Assembly (NCBI GenBank): GCA_035079385.1
Contig: JAVHKY010000054.1
Coordinates: 6,735,501 to 6,799,500, forward strand
Reading direction: 5' to 3'
Origin: Aspidiotus rigidus
Lineage: Eukaryota; Arthropoda; Insecta; Hemiptera; Diaspididae
Length of the DNA stretch: 64,000 bases
Shown here piece after piece: positions 37,745 to 49,386 of the stretch; the first letter of the stretch is position 1; each line of letters begins with the position of its first letter. The position numbers were made by a program, and so were the translations under genes. The notes under the pieces were generated by a model. The model saw nothing but the letters and a program-made list of their open reading frames with translations. It was not told the origin of the DNA and ran no database searches.

Positions 37745-38640
37745 TTTTTAGAGCAAATACAAGCGAGCCGGAACGTATAGCAACTGCATTTGCTAATCAC
37801 TTTTTTATCGGTATATACAAAAAAGCCAAATCCACAATCATTCAAAACATGGCGTAGAAATGAACTTCGGAATTGTACTCTAGGGGGGAATTTAATATCT
37901 CTGAAAGAGTTTTCGACTCAGGATGTGGATTCTGCACTCAAAAAATTGACACCAAAAAGGGGTATGGGCCCTGATGGAGTCCCTCCCTACATCTATAAAG
38001 GATGCAGAGAAATGTTAGTACTTCCGCTTACGTACCTCTTTAATTTAATACTTCATACACGCTCGTATCCTCGCTCGTGGGTAATTTCCAAAATCACACC
38101 AGTGCCAAAAACGGCTGAAGCCCAGGAAATTTGCAACCATAGACCTATCTCGATCATATCTGTCCCTGCTAAAATTTTTGAATCTGTGCTGTTCAGCAAG
38201 TTGAATCCTCAGACAAAGAATTTAATTCCGTCGCACCAGCATGGCTTTGTAGGGAGGAGATCGGTATAAACTCATCTCCTGGAATTGACTTATCATGTAC
38301 ATAAGGTACTAGATGAAAGAGTATCCTCTCAGTTAGACATTATATATGTAAGACTGTATACTGTGGTACAGCTCACGAAATACAACAATACTTCTGAGAT
38401 TGCAGTGATAAACACTGAATCAACAAAAAGTTCACAGTTCCGATTGTGTGCCAACGACAAGTTGTAGCTTGGAAGATGATAACATCAACCGTCCTACTAA
38501 CGCCTGCCAAACCTCTCTGCAAGTAGCGCAGTTACCGAGATTGCGGCTTGATCTTACATATACATATTTAGATTTTGAAAAAGCTTTTGATAAGGTAGAT
38601 CATTACAAATTACTCGAGAAACTTGATTTCATGGGTTTCT
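37745..38640 (+). mobile_element. LINE reverse transcriptase fragment
   Basis: Shifted frames encode EPERIATAFANHFFIGIYKK, then STQDVDSALKKLTPKRGMGP followed by DGVPPYIYKGC, SWVISKITPVPKTAEA, NHRPISIISVPAKIFE, HQHGFVGRRSV, LELTYHVHKVLDERVSS, QLDIIY and, after an insertion, YLDFEKAFDKVDHYKLLEKL. These are RT palm/finger motifs of a jockey/I-like LINE. There is a stop after GRRSV and a frameshift near 37850, so it is dead. It is interrupted by the insertion at 38343-38562 and cut by a microsatellite at 38643. Confidence 0.88.
38343..38562. mobile_element. 220-bp insertion with 11-bp inverted ends inside the RT
   Basis: The RT reading QLDIIY stops at about 38345 and resumes as YLDFEKAF at about 38563. 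The intervening segment begins TATATGTAAGA and ends TCTTACATATA, perfect 11-bp inverted repeats. Flanks are AT-only, so any target duplication is unclear. It is probably a nested small DNA element. An intron-like reading (GTAAGA...TTTAG) fails because it does not restore the RT frame. Confidence 0.6.
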
Positions 38641-38642
38641 CC

Positions 38643-38643
38643 G

Positions 38644-38674
<31 letters not shown>

Positions 38675-38698
38675 CTTCTTCTTCTTCTTCTTCTTCTT

Positions 38699-38780
<82 letters not shown>
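38643..38780. repeat. (TTC)n followed by (TTA)n microsatellite
   Basis: About 28 TTC units run directly into about 17 TTA units. This ends the RT reading frame and generates meaningless Phe, Ser, Leu and Tyr runs in translation. Confidence 0.95.
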
Positions 38781-38782
<2 letters not shown>

Positions 38783-39193
38783 ATAAATCTTTTAGTCTGA
38801 TCTTGTCCGCACCCCTATCCTGCATAATATATCCGTAATTATTATTATTCTATCTATTTATTTATTTATTTATTTTTTCTATTCATTTATTTTTCTTTTT
38901 ATTTATTCTTCGAAATGATTGGTTTGTGGAAGGGGTTGGGATTGGACATGGGACCAGGTTTGGGGTGGCTAGTGGTGGACATATTATCATTATTGTTTTT
39001 TTTTTTTTTTATTATCCGTATTTTTCTATTATTTTTATTTTTGTTTTCTTTTTTATTGTATTTTTATTGTATTTTTCTTTTTTTTTTTTTTTTTTTTACA
39101 TATTTTGTTTTTGATTTTGTTTTTTTTTTTGTTCTTTTTTTTTGTTTATAGTGCCCTCCTGTCATTGGGCCGATCGGCTGTTGGAGGGCACTC

Positions 39194-39227
<34 letters not shown>
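38781..39227 (+). mobile_element. LINE 3' end: T-rich UTR, terminal stem-loop and (TAA)n tail
   Basis: After a T-rich segment the sequence forms a perfect 9-bp stem: GTGCCCTCC at 39151-39159 pairs with GGAGGGCAC at 39183-39191. A (TAA)n tail of about 11 units follows at 39194-39227. A stem-loop plus short tandem tail is the usual signature recognised by LINE reverse transcriptases. It probably belongs to the same insertion as the RT fragment upstream, expanded by microsatellite DNA. Confidence 0.75.
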
Positions 39228-39228
<1 letters not shown>

Positions 39229-42200
39229 TTTGTAGTCTGTATCATCAACATTAAATACAAAAAAAATTGCAGCAATAAATAATAAATTGAAAAAGTAACA
39301 GTTGATTGAAAATCGATGTATTGAACGTACATAAATTCTCTGATTCACCCTTTCAGTAGCGCTCTCTATTATTTTATTATTTAAACCCCAATAGGTCCAT
39401 AATTTTCCAACTCCCCGAACTAGATTAGAGCTCCCTTTCTCTCGTATAGCTATTGTCACTTTTGAAGATGTCTCCAAGTTTCGGAAACAAAAAAAACTTG
39501 TAAAGTTCACTTTTTTCACTGCTTCGGGGTTTGTTTCAATAAGGAGAGTAATTGATCGCCCTGTAGAAAAAAATAAATAGGTAAATAAGATCGTCGGGGC
39601 AGTATTTTGCATAGAACGATGCAAACAGTAAATTTGGCTACACGAACAATAAAAATGAAATTTACAGACAGTAAAAATTGGATATTTTTCAAATGGAAAA
39701 TAGTGAGTCCTATTTGTATATCTTCATCATGAGGCATATGAGTGAAGAGAAGGAAAGAGTCAGTCAGGTCTAGCCACTGACCGCTATTGACGTGAACATA
39801 TTACTAAAGGGGAGTAATAATAAGTACGGAGGAAGAAGGGTGTTAGAATGGAGGAGTAGTAGCGATGAAAAAATACAGGTTGACGGTATTCTTAAGAGAT
39901 TCGCACACGGAGGATGAATCACACGAACTTAATTTTTCTGAACGGAAACCTACAGAGAAGCGATTATGTAACTGCACTGCCAACCTGCTTCTTGCATGCA
40001 CCTGTTCGAGGCTTTGAGTCATGTTGGACAATCATCATAGCACTACTGATACATTTATTTGTCTCGCCCGACCGTTGTTCTCTAATCACTCCTATTTCTG
40101 GCTTCATTCAAGTCTTTGGTGATTTCGATGTTCGCATCACTTGTTTCTTCCATGTGCGGAAAAATATCGAAAAGTACGTATAGAAAGCAGGAGAAGGAAA
40201 CAAAGACTTGGTGGGTGACCTGAACGCTCTTCAATCTGCAAGGAAATATTTGCAAAGACCTCAGAGTTATTTTTTGAAAAGTGGGCAGAAGTAAACAACG
40301 AGTTTGCCACATATTTTGAAAGCGAATAGCTTTCAAAGAATTCTCGATGGTTCGAGGTGCAGCGGTCGGATTACCATCGACGAACAACGAATTGGAGGCG
40401 ACCAATAATGTGCATACTCTTCGTGAACGGCTGCCGGTCGGGCAATTTCTAAACGGCGTCGGAGACTCATTAGTGAAGTGGTCGAAGGGCAGTTAATTGC
40501 ATACCTTTCTCGGACATATCGACGGTGACGTTGAAAATGTGGACTGACGCGTACCAATGGGCTGCACAAACAAGGAAGATTGTGCAGAAACCGTTCTGTC
40601 GACAATGAAGGATCAACTCGTCGCTAAGTACGTCAGAGCTTTATTGAATCTTGTAGGAAATTGGTCATCATTTGATGAGTACAGACGCTGCAGCACCGAC
40701 GTCTGGGTTGTAAACATTAATTCAGTCGACCTTCTTGCATCCAGTCACATGCTCGCCGTACCTCAAGCAAAAGATATGTAAACATTTTCTTGGCATGAAA
40801 ATTCGACTTGGACGGGGTGAGGTACCACTTGCAGCCAAGGAAGTACCACTGGGTCAACAACGGAAGTGAGGCCGTCCAAAGCTCTCTGCTCCGTGACTGA
40901 TGGTCAACACTGTTTTTTCCCCCATTAAATGTTCTTTTTACCTGTCAAAAATTTTGACACGTTTCATATCTTTTCTGAGACCACATACACTATTGGAAGA
41001 TTGCGAGACCATCCCCCAGCCCCGATAATGGACTTGGAAAATTTTCGAGAAAAATTTTTATAGCTAGGTGCAGGTGATTGAGAAATCTGCGAGTACCATC
41101 CCCTTACGTTTCAGGCTAGTTTAGTATATATGCAGTATAGAAGAAGAAGAAGAAGAACCCCGAGCGGACGGGCTAGTGTAAAATATATCGTTCGTAAGGG
41201 ACAACAACACTACCTAACGTTCTTTTTAAACAGCCAAAGACATGAAACATGATCTTTATTCATTTGGCTACGCCAGAAAATCAATAATGAGGTTAGGCAT
41301 ACTTAAATCGATTTTTTATGTGATTATTTTTTAGTTCTCCGTTTATCACATTTATTACGCGTTCAACATTTTTCCTCCGTTCAATCATTTTTCTCTCCGA
41401 GATAATAACTCTTCCTCCGTGATTTCACCTATTCCTTCCGTGCCGATAAATGGTACCTGTCTTTATCAGTTTAGGTCAATTATGGTCAGAGTAAAGAAAT
41501 CTAGCCCTGAAAAACGGCATTCCGTTCGCGAAAATTGTGTCAGTACGCGTTCCACAGTCAATGGCCAGCAAGAAATGACAAGGTGTTACAACGACGCAAT
41601 GATTCTGATGGTTCTCTTCCATTATGGTACCTTCCCCTATCACCACTGCTTCTTTGAGCCGTTTCAGACTCAGGGTGGAAAATGGCGCTCGTTCGATCTC
41701 TTCAGAAAATATGACTACAGTGTATAAGACTATTGGTTGTTACCATACACCTCACATATTTATTACATACACAGTGCACATATCCCTGCTTCTGGAAGGA
41801 AGGAGGCTGTAAGCATACTAGTTAGTTCGTGCTACTCCAGAGGCTTCCTTCCTTCCTACTCGACAAAAAAGAATACGAGGAAAACTGTCGAAGTCGAGAA
41901 AAGCCATCCTTATGCAATAATTGTACTTCACTGTTTTGTCGCCTCGTTTTACTGTGCACGTCAATTGTTTCTTACTGGTCATCAGATCTTTTAACCACTG
42001 TAATTTTTCTCTACTGTCCACACCATTAAATACACCTACTCTCACTTCTTTACTGCTTCCGCCTCAACTTTTACTGCTCTTACGCTTTCTTCTGTTGGGC
42101 TGATAAATCAAGCCTGTTGCTTCTACTTAGATGTGAATTTCAACCGAAGCGGTACATCATTGCATGACCCTTTCTATGTATAATTTTCCCTTGATTCTTT

Positions 42201-42530
42201 TTCAGCTCTCTCTACCTGTTAAACCCAGATTCAGACGCCGCGAAGAGGAAATCTATTCGATATACTAAAATCAGTTTGTATTTCAGACTCGTTCGTTACA
42301 GACTTACTGTTACTAACTTTTTGTGCAGGAACTATTATTGTACGTTATTATTTAACAACGCCCTCTCACTAACCGCGTTAATTAAAACGAGCAGGGAGCC
42401 TGTTTTATGAGGATCGTGAACTGTTTTCGATACCATCTTAAAACTGTTAGGTATCTTGCTCATTCTTTGCCTGTCTAAGGCTCAAAATTATGTCAAAATT
42501 TTCTCTAAACCCACATCAGCGAGTTCTGAG
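39228..42530. other. intergenic, no recognised gene
   Basis: Several short open frames on both strands, none with a recognisable domain. 41225-41285 (ACATGAAACATGATCTTTAT) matches 62945-62990 in the same orientation and the reverse complement of 14875-14920, so it is part of an interspersed repeat. Confidence 0.4.
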
Positions 42531-42539
42531 ACTCAATCA

Positions 42540-43060
42540 AATGTACTAGGGTCCCAAACGATTCCTACCAAAACCCCAGGTACAAGTTAGCGGCAATTCA
42601 GAACTACTGCGGCTTTGCGGACAGTTTAAGAACAAGAGGAGACGAAAGAAATTGAGATAGGTAATGAAGCAGATCGCAGCAGCCAACGGCTACTCTGGAG
42701 GTGCAATTGAGGGAGTCCTCGGGAAAGTAGAAGCAAAGAAGGTAACCCATAACAGCATAGTAAGAAAGTATACTTCAGATCAGTACCTCAGATAGGAAAG
42801 TACAAGAACATGGTGATGAAGGCGTTCCGCGGTTATGATGTGAGTGGGCGTATCTATAACAACCCCCCAATAGTGAAGAGAATAAGTAACGACCAGACGG
42901 AGGAAAAGGTCAAAGAAAGTTTGAGCCCAGCGTACAAGCTTCGTTGCGAACAATGCGAAGGTATCTACATTGGTAATGGGGAAAAGTTCAACGTTAGAAG
43001 GAAGGAGTACGAACCATCAAAGGAAAAAGAATAAGGAAAGCCGCACTGTTCGGCAAAAAC
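42540..43060 (+). mobile_element. Penelope-like element fragment with GIY-YIG-like stretch
   Basis: Broken frames give NGYSGGAIEGVLGKVEAKKV, then RIYNNPPIVKRISND and AYKLRCEQCEGIYIGNGEKF followed by NVRRKEYEP. The YKLxCxxCxxIYIGxxxRxxxxRxxEH pattern is that of the GIY-YIG endonuclease linked to Penelope-like retroelements. The catalytic pattern is degraded (GNGEKF where GQTGRK is usual) and stops interrupt it. A second copy lies at 48660-49040. Confidence 0.6.
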
Positions 43061-43169
43061 TGAATGAAGAACAGTGCAGCGGTGAAGGAATATTCCAAGG
43101 CATACATGTACGAAACCGCAAAAAGAGAAGAAAACTTTGGGAGAACAGATGGAGATTGTACAGGCAAAG

Positions 43170-43560
43170 AAAACTCGTGAGTAGTACACGACTTTTCTTC
43201 TCACACATTCAAAACTCATAAAGAGAGTCATTCCTGCACGCATTCTGTAGATTAAATACCACTGCATAAGGAAACCTGAGATTTTTTTTAGTCTAAAAGT
43301 AATCTAGGACCTTCAAAATGCCAGCCGCTCTTCTTTTCATCCACTCATAAATTGTATTCACACTCTCATCACCACCTTCCAGGTAAACTCCCTTCCCAAT
43401 ATTCTTCATCTGAGAATCTAGTTACAAGGACATCTTGGAAAACGAAAAAAGTCGATATTGAATCTCCCATCAGTCAACCCATCATTCCTTCCCTCGCCCT
43501 TAAAGTTGAAATTTCTCACGGTCCTGTACCGTTGTCTCGATTTTCTTCTTAAAGTCCTCG
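43170..43560 (+). repeat. interspersed repeat, copy B
   Basis: Colinear with copy A at 12700-13430, sharing GTGAGTAGTACACGACTTTT, ATTAAATACCA, AAGGAAACCTGA and TCATTCCTTCCCTC in the same order. It lies directly after the Penelope-like fragment, so it may be part of that element's 3' region. Confidence 0.65.
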
Positions 43561-45091
43561 AATAGGTCTTCTAGAAATTTTTCCGAGCCCCAGCCGTCAT
43601 CACTACAAAATTTTACAAAATCCCCACTCCTAGCCTTGACTTTCCTATTATCTATTCATGACATCTTCCTTCTTGGATCCGTCGATCCCAACCTTACGCA
43701 AGTTTCTTTTGTCATTCATAATTTCTTCTTCTTTTTTCAACTTTCTTTTTCTTTCTCCTCGCTACTTCTCCAAACTTTCAAAAATTTTTACGAGTCCCTA
43801 AAATAAGTCACTTCATTTTTCTTCCACTTTCTCCTTCTAAGTCTTGAATCTTTGAAAATTTTTCCGAGTCTTTAAAGTAGGTCGTACTCTCGTCCCCTTC
43901 TTTCTCTTTTTCCTCTTCAAGTCCTCGGCTGTCTACACTGCCGTCAAGCCCTTCTTAATTTGCCCCAGTATTTTAGTATCCGCCAATATACAATCCTCAG
44001 TGCCACCTCCTTTGCGAAAGCCATTGCAGAAATTTATTATGCAATGCATTTTTCCAATAGTTTCCCTTACGTGGGTGGTCGATCCCCGTTTTGTTTCCTT
44101 TATTTTTTGGGTCAGGACCAGGTTTTCATCCTTCCATGTTCTGGGAAAACAGGTGAGCAGCTGAGCGTCATACAGATGGTGCTTCTAGATTTAGTGTTTT
44201 TGTTCTCGTACAGACAGAAAACAGTCGGTTTTTCCCGCCTTCTCTGAGCTACAATAAAACGGGGTAAGAAAAAGTTCCCATCTCGAGTTTCTGAGTCTTA
44301 CATATTCAAAGACTCGAGCCTTAAAATCGTCTCAAGTCTCACAGCTCTAGGCTTTACTGAACTCAAAATTTTAACAGGGAAAATTATAGGAGTAGATTTA
44401 CCCAAAATTTGTGTAATGGGATTTCAGTCACAAATCTAGTGGTCTATGATTCGCAAGGGCGTATTTAGAAGGAAAAATTAACGACTTTTTTGATACCTAT
44501 GTGAGAATAATAAACACGCTTTCTCGCTTTTCTCTGAGCTCCTTATTTTTTAGTTTTTTTTTGGAGGGGAGAGAAAGCCCCGAGCCCCGTCGCGTAAATC
44601 TGTCACTGGGTATGTTTATTGTCAATTACTCGATGTGCAGGAGGTCTCATTTGCGCGCATTTTAAAAATTGTAGTCATCACATCATCTTGTAGATACCAA
44701 ATGTGGGCTTTTCCAAGTTGAACGAGCAAAAAATCAATACACGATAAATTTACAACAGCTGTATATTAATATTTGCATACATATTTCACGATTCTGTCTA
44801 ACGTTCGTTTGTGAGACTGGGACTCGTTTAGAATAGAAAAAAAAAAAAAAAAAAATTGTATATTTTCACTACAGTTTTACTTAAAAGATATTTTTATAGA
44901 AACTACTGATATGAAATATCTGATATATGAACAAGGTTCTGAAATTTAAAAATAATTGAAAAGTACGTTGTTAAAGTCGAATAATTGAACCATGTACGGT
45001 ATAATATTGTTGGATTTTACGAAATAAAATTAAAATAATTTTTCAAAACGCACGCCGATTACTTGAAAGCTTATTGTAACAAATAATATCA

Positions 45092-45153
45092 ATGATGAAT
45101 CGCGAGCGTTTAGTTTCTCTTGGTGGTTTTGGAAGCCTTTTACCACAATTAAG
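45092..45153 (+). other. possible first coding exon of an unrecognised plus-strand gene
   Basis: ATG ATG opens a frame reading MMNRERLVSLGGFGSLLPQL that ends at an excellent donor (AAG|GTAAGTT). No downstream partner exon could be identified, so this may be a lone false exon or part of a non-coding transcript. Confidence 0.25.
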
Positions 45154-46534
45154 GTAAGTTGTAGACTAAACTTCAAAAACATCTGAAAGTTTGTTGATTT
45201 TTCTTTTTGCCGACATACCTAATTACCTACATTGAAAATATTTGTTCGAAGATATTGTTATCGCTCATCAGATTTTCACTTCTTTAAATTTAACAATTTA
45301 CGATCACTAAAATTTAAGAAATTTTAATTTTCTGAATAAGGCGAAACAAAAGGGGAAAGAATTACAGTAATACTTATTAGTCGATCATAAAATTGATAAT
45401 TTTGCGATTTGCAGAAGGCTAGAGATAATTCATTTTAGAATAAGCGATAAAAAATTCGTTTTCGAGACTTAGCATTCGAACACAAACTAGAAATTTGTTA
45501 CTTAGGCACATGGTAGAAGAAAATTTTCGACTAATTTTTAACCTACGAGGACGATTTTCTCCAACGGCAATAATTTTCCATAATTGACTTCATCTTAATC
45601 TTATGGTATTCATCCAGCTTCATATTTTCATTTACATTCAAAAACTGTGGTTCCTGATTTGAGATTTAGAGTTGAATGGGTAGTGCACAAAAAGAGGGCC
45701 GAGAAATCTTCGTGCAAAATTTTTCAATAGGTACACCCATTTCCACTAAAAAACCGCGTAAGAATTGCACTTTTTGACGTTATCCAAAAATTGAATACTT
45801 AATCTCCAGTTATGAGCCTCATATACTACAGACTTTTTTTAGAAGATGAGAATTTAATCTATCCAAAGAGTGAAAAGTCAATAGATAGAAAAATGGAGAA
45901 AGCAAATGAGAGAAATTGTCGAGATCTCAATTAATTGGTAAATGTGGCAATAATTTTTAGCTGGATAATAATCGTCCCTCTACGAATATAAGTAAAGAAG
46001 TACATATCATGATCAACACTAAATCCACAAAACACAAAAACAAAGGTATACACAATAAAACTTATGCAGTAAAAAGAATAACAAACATCATGAACTAGAA
46101 TCTTTCGCCATTCAATTTATTTATACGGCTGAAGATTGTTATTATCGTTATTAATTTGTTATATACATATATCAACAAATTTCCTACATTATAAAAGTAT
46201 CAAAAGTTATGTACGTATAAATGTCATAAACTGTAAGCGAAGATAATTAATTTCCTATTTTTGAGTACGAATGAAGTACCGGAGATGTCATAAACTCTCT
46301 CTTCAACATACATGGGTTTAGATGGAAACTATAGCAGCTTTCTAGATATAATAATATTATACTCAATAAAGGTATAATTAGTTATTTCAAAATGAATAAG
46401 GAAGTTGAAAATATTAAATATTTAAAAGGATAAAAATCGAATAATAGTGACGTACAATAACCTTTTGGTTTATCACAATGTGTGAGAAATAATGCCGATA
46501 GAGATGAAGTATACCGTAGTGTTCTGCAGTATGT

Positions 46535-46651
46535 TCACGAAAACGCAGGCACACTTTGGGAGAAGAGAATAAAGTAGAGCCGATCGCTTGAGGGTACTTC
46601 GATCGGTTCAAATTTGTACACACCCTGCTTGCCGAGGTGACAGGATGACCT
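46535..46651 (-). CDS. possible alternative last exon of the CUB-LDLa gene
   Basis: On the minus strand a strong acceptor (ATTTTTACAG) at 46652 opens 39 codons to TGA, containing CHLGKQGVYKFEPIEVPSSD. It is phase 0. It joins in frame if the exon at 50906 ends at GAG|GTACGG (50764) instead of reading on to its own stop, giving 327 residues. The link would cross a 4.1-kb repeat-filled intron. Support is only frame and splice-site quality. Confidence 0.35.
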   Translation of the reverse strand, partial: RSSCHLGKQGVYKFEPIEVPSSDRLYFILFSQSVPAFS

Positions 46652-47752
46652 CTGTAAAAATACAGATAAAAAAAATATTGAGATTGATACGAACAAAAAT
46701 AGAACTGCTAAATCATAGATTTTGAAATATAAAAAACAGGGGTTTCTTCTCTACAGCCAAGTCATCACTTCTCAAATTTTAGAAAGAACTCTGAGGAAGG
46801 TGCAGGAATTTTTTTTAAAAAGATGAAGCACTTCATATCTATTTTATGGGAAGATTCAAAGCTGCCAAAACTTCGACAAATTTGGAAATTTTGCTTTATG
46901 AAAAATAATGGCCTGGAAACAATGTCGCCATGTGAAAAAGATTTCAAGCTCTAAATTCCGCCGAGGATCAATCTAGTACATTTTATAAGATGGAGGAACG
47001 AGTAGAATTCTGAACTGTTTGCGATTTAGGTATGCAAGAAGCGTATTAAAACTTCGAGCTATACTTTGATGAATTATGAGTCATAGAAAACATGTGTGGC
47101 TTTGACACTGACCCCCTTACCCAAAAGACAAATCGCAAGTTCTTATCTGTTGATAGCAATAAGAATTTCATGAAAACGACATCGTGCCTCTTATACTACA
47201 TTTTAAGAACTTTGACGAAATTATTATGATAACTCACCTACATATCAAACAAACCATTCATCTTTTTGACTAGAAGAAATATCACTGAAACAGAGAAAAA
47301 TAATAGGTACATTCTAAATGAACACGCTCATTTCCACTCAAATACATAAATAATTAAATAAAAAATGGAGTTTTAAGAAAGTACTCATAAACCAAGTTTT
47401 TGTGCACAGTAGCAAGCAAACAGAATTCTCTTTCAATGGGAAAATGAGAATTAGCCACATTAAAAGCTTTGAGAGAAAATAATATAATTCTTCTCCTCTT
47501 TTAATTATTTTATCTCATCTAGTCAAGTAATTTCCCAATGATTTTGATCCTCAAGTCAACAATTTTTTTTATGAAACCCTAGTTTATAGATTAATTTATA
47601 GGAGATAATTTTAATAAATAGAAGGTTTTTTGTGAAGTATATAGGTAAATTAATAAACTACAAAAAACTCACGGGTTTTTCAGCAGAGTTGAACGAGGGG
47701 TGGCAGACAACCTGTTTTGTGAGGCACGTGGGATCCGAAAAATGTATATGTG

Positions 47753-47815
47753 ACCCGGTCTACGGAAACCCGGCATAGCCCACCTTTAGCTAAGCCTGGT
47801 TTCCGTAGACCGGGT
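47753..47815. repeat. perfect 18-bp hairpin
   Basis: ACCCGGTCTACGGAAACC (47753-47770) and GGTTTCCGTAGACCGGGT (47798-47815) are exact reverse complements with a 27-base loop. It sits just before the 122-bp tandem repeat and next to a segment that is the reverse complement of 54815-54867. Confidence 0.9.
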
Positions 47816-47827
47816 CTCATACTGTGA

Positions 47828-48290
47828 AGTCACAGGCCCGGACTTTCGAGCTATATATAATAGGAGGGGTACATACTTGAAAGAATTGATTTGTGACGTC
47901 ATCAGATTGCGACATCACAAGGCTGACCTATGAAGTCATCAAATTGTGACGTCACACGCTCGGACTCTGGAGATGTATACAATAGGAGGGATAAATAATT
48001 GAACAAAACTGATTTGTGACGTCATCAGATTGCGACACCACAAGCTGACCTATGAAGTCATCGAATTGTGACGCCACAGGCCCGAACTTTAGAACTGTAT
48101 TTAATAGGAGGGGTAAATAATTGAACAAAACTGATTTGTGACGTCATCAGATTGCGACATTACAAGGCTGACCTATGAAGTCATGAAATTGTGACGTCAC
48201 AGGCCCGCACTTTAGAACTGTATTTAATAGGAGGGGTACTTGAAAAAAACTGATCTATGACGTCATCAGATTGTAACAACAAAGGCCCCG
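47828..48290. repeat. tandem repeat, about 122 bp x 3.8, with TGACGTCA palindromes
   Basis: The phrase TTTGTGACGTCATCAGATTG starts at 47891, 48013 and 48135, and a degraded copy is near 48254, so the period is 122 bp. Most units carry the TGACGTCA palindrome once or twice (for example 47895-47902, 47947-47954 and 48017-48024), plus a more variable AATAGGAGGGGTA segment. Related sequence occurs at 54300-54370 and 63600-63680. Confidence 0.9.
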
Positions 48291-48659
48291 CCCCTTATCT
48301 GTATACCATAGGAGGGTGACATGGAAAATTTTCGAGCTCCGACCTTTGCCGGGACGGTGGATCGCGGACGTTTTTTCCACAACCCCTCCCCCCCCCTCCT
48401 CCCGATAAAATAGGTTCCCTGTGGATTCGCTTTTGTGATAGAATTATTAATCAGGTATTGTTAGTAAGTTCATGAGGTTTCATTTCTAAGAAGCAATCTT
48501 TTCAATGGGGGTTGTTTGAGGATAATGTCCGGTGTCCACCGTCCCTTCGGGAAAGTGTGTACAATTCTCTGACCTACTTTAGGAACTTGGAAAAATTTTC
48601 GAATTTCAAGCTATGTTTATGAACACTCCCTCTGAAGGGTAATAGGATAGAATACAAAA

Positions 48660-49040
48660 TTTACATAAAGCCAACGCACACTAATACCATCATCGCAAGA
48701 GACTCCTACCACCATCCCAGGCACAAGTTAGCGGCGATTCAGAACTACTGTGGCTACGCGGACAATTTCTACCCTGAAGAACAATGAATAAAAGAGGAAA
48801 GAAATTGAGATAATGAAGCAGATTGCAGGAAACGGCTACTCTGGAGGTGGGGTCGAAAGAGTCCTCGAGAAAATCGAGACAAAGAAGGTAACCCATGAAA
48901 GCAAAGCTGTAAAAAAGTACTCCGGAACGGTACCTCAAGCAGAAAAGTACACACAAACAAGGTAAAAAAAGCGTGGAGTGGTTTTGACGGGGATGTGGGC
49001 ATACATAACAACCCACCTATGGTGAAGAAAATGAGCAAAC
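48660..49040 (+). mobile_element. Penelope-like element fragment, second copy
   Basis: Aligns with 42540-42900: shared TTCAGAACTACTG, GAAAGAAATTGAGATA, ACGGCTACTCTGGAGGTG, AGAAGGTAACCCAT and AACAACCCACCTAT-like words in the same order. It stops before the GIY-YIG-like part. Several indels separate the two copies. Confidence 0.6.
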
Positions 49041-49059
49041 CAGCGGTTTGGACACTGTA

Positions 49060-49240
49060 TTACCTGTTCAAGTAAATTTTACATTTTTGACACTGTATTA
49101 CCTGTCCAAATGAATTTGACGTTTTGAACACTCTGGAGCTGTCCACTTGAATTTTACATTTTGAACACGGTAGTACCTGTCCAAATGAATTTTACATCTT
49201 AGACACTGTAGTACCTGTCCAAATGAATCTTACATTTTGG
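49060..49240. repeat. short tandem repeat of about 50 bp
   Basis: Four degenerate units of the type TTTGGACACTGTATTACCTG followed by TCCAAATGAATTTTACAT lie between 49060 and 49240. There is no coding potential. Confidence 0.7.
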
Positions 49241-49386
49241 ACACTTTGGGGTCGTAAGGACGTACGGACGTATCGAGAGAAATCGTAGAATTAGTTGTGA
49301 GGTGGGAGGGAGGTTAGAGCAAAGACATGGATCATTTCAAAACTATAAAAGAGATTTCTCATCGAAATTTCAACCTTGGTCTAGAG

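Noticed and set aside
38346..38572. Reading the gap in the reverse transcriptase as a GT-AG intron
   Set aside because: Joining at GTAAGA and TTTAG does not restore the RT frame (expected YLDFEKAF), while removal of the inverted-repeat segment does.
38448..38838. Open frames rich in Phe, Ser, Leu and Tyr
   Set aside because: They are translations of the (TTC)n/(TTA)n microsatellite.
39193..39624. Minus-strand frame of 143 codons preceded by an acceptor-like TTCTACAG
   Set aside because: It ends in a Tyr run from the (TAA)n tail, and I recognise no domain or partner exon.
44560..46400. Possible long gene between the repeats
   Set aside because: AT-rich with no exon series; only the 62-nt candidate at 45092 has good splice context.
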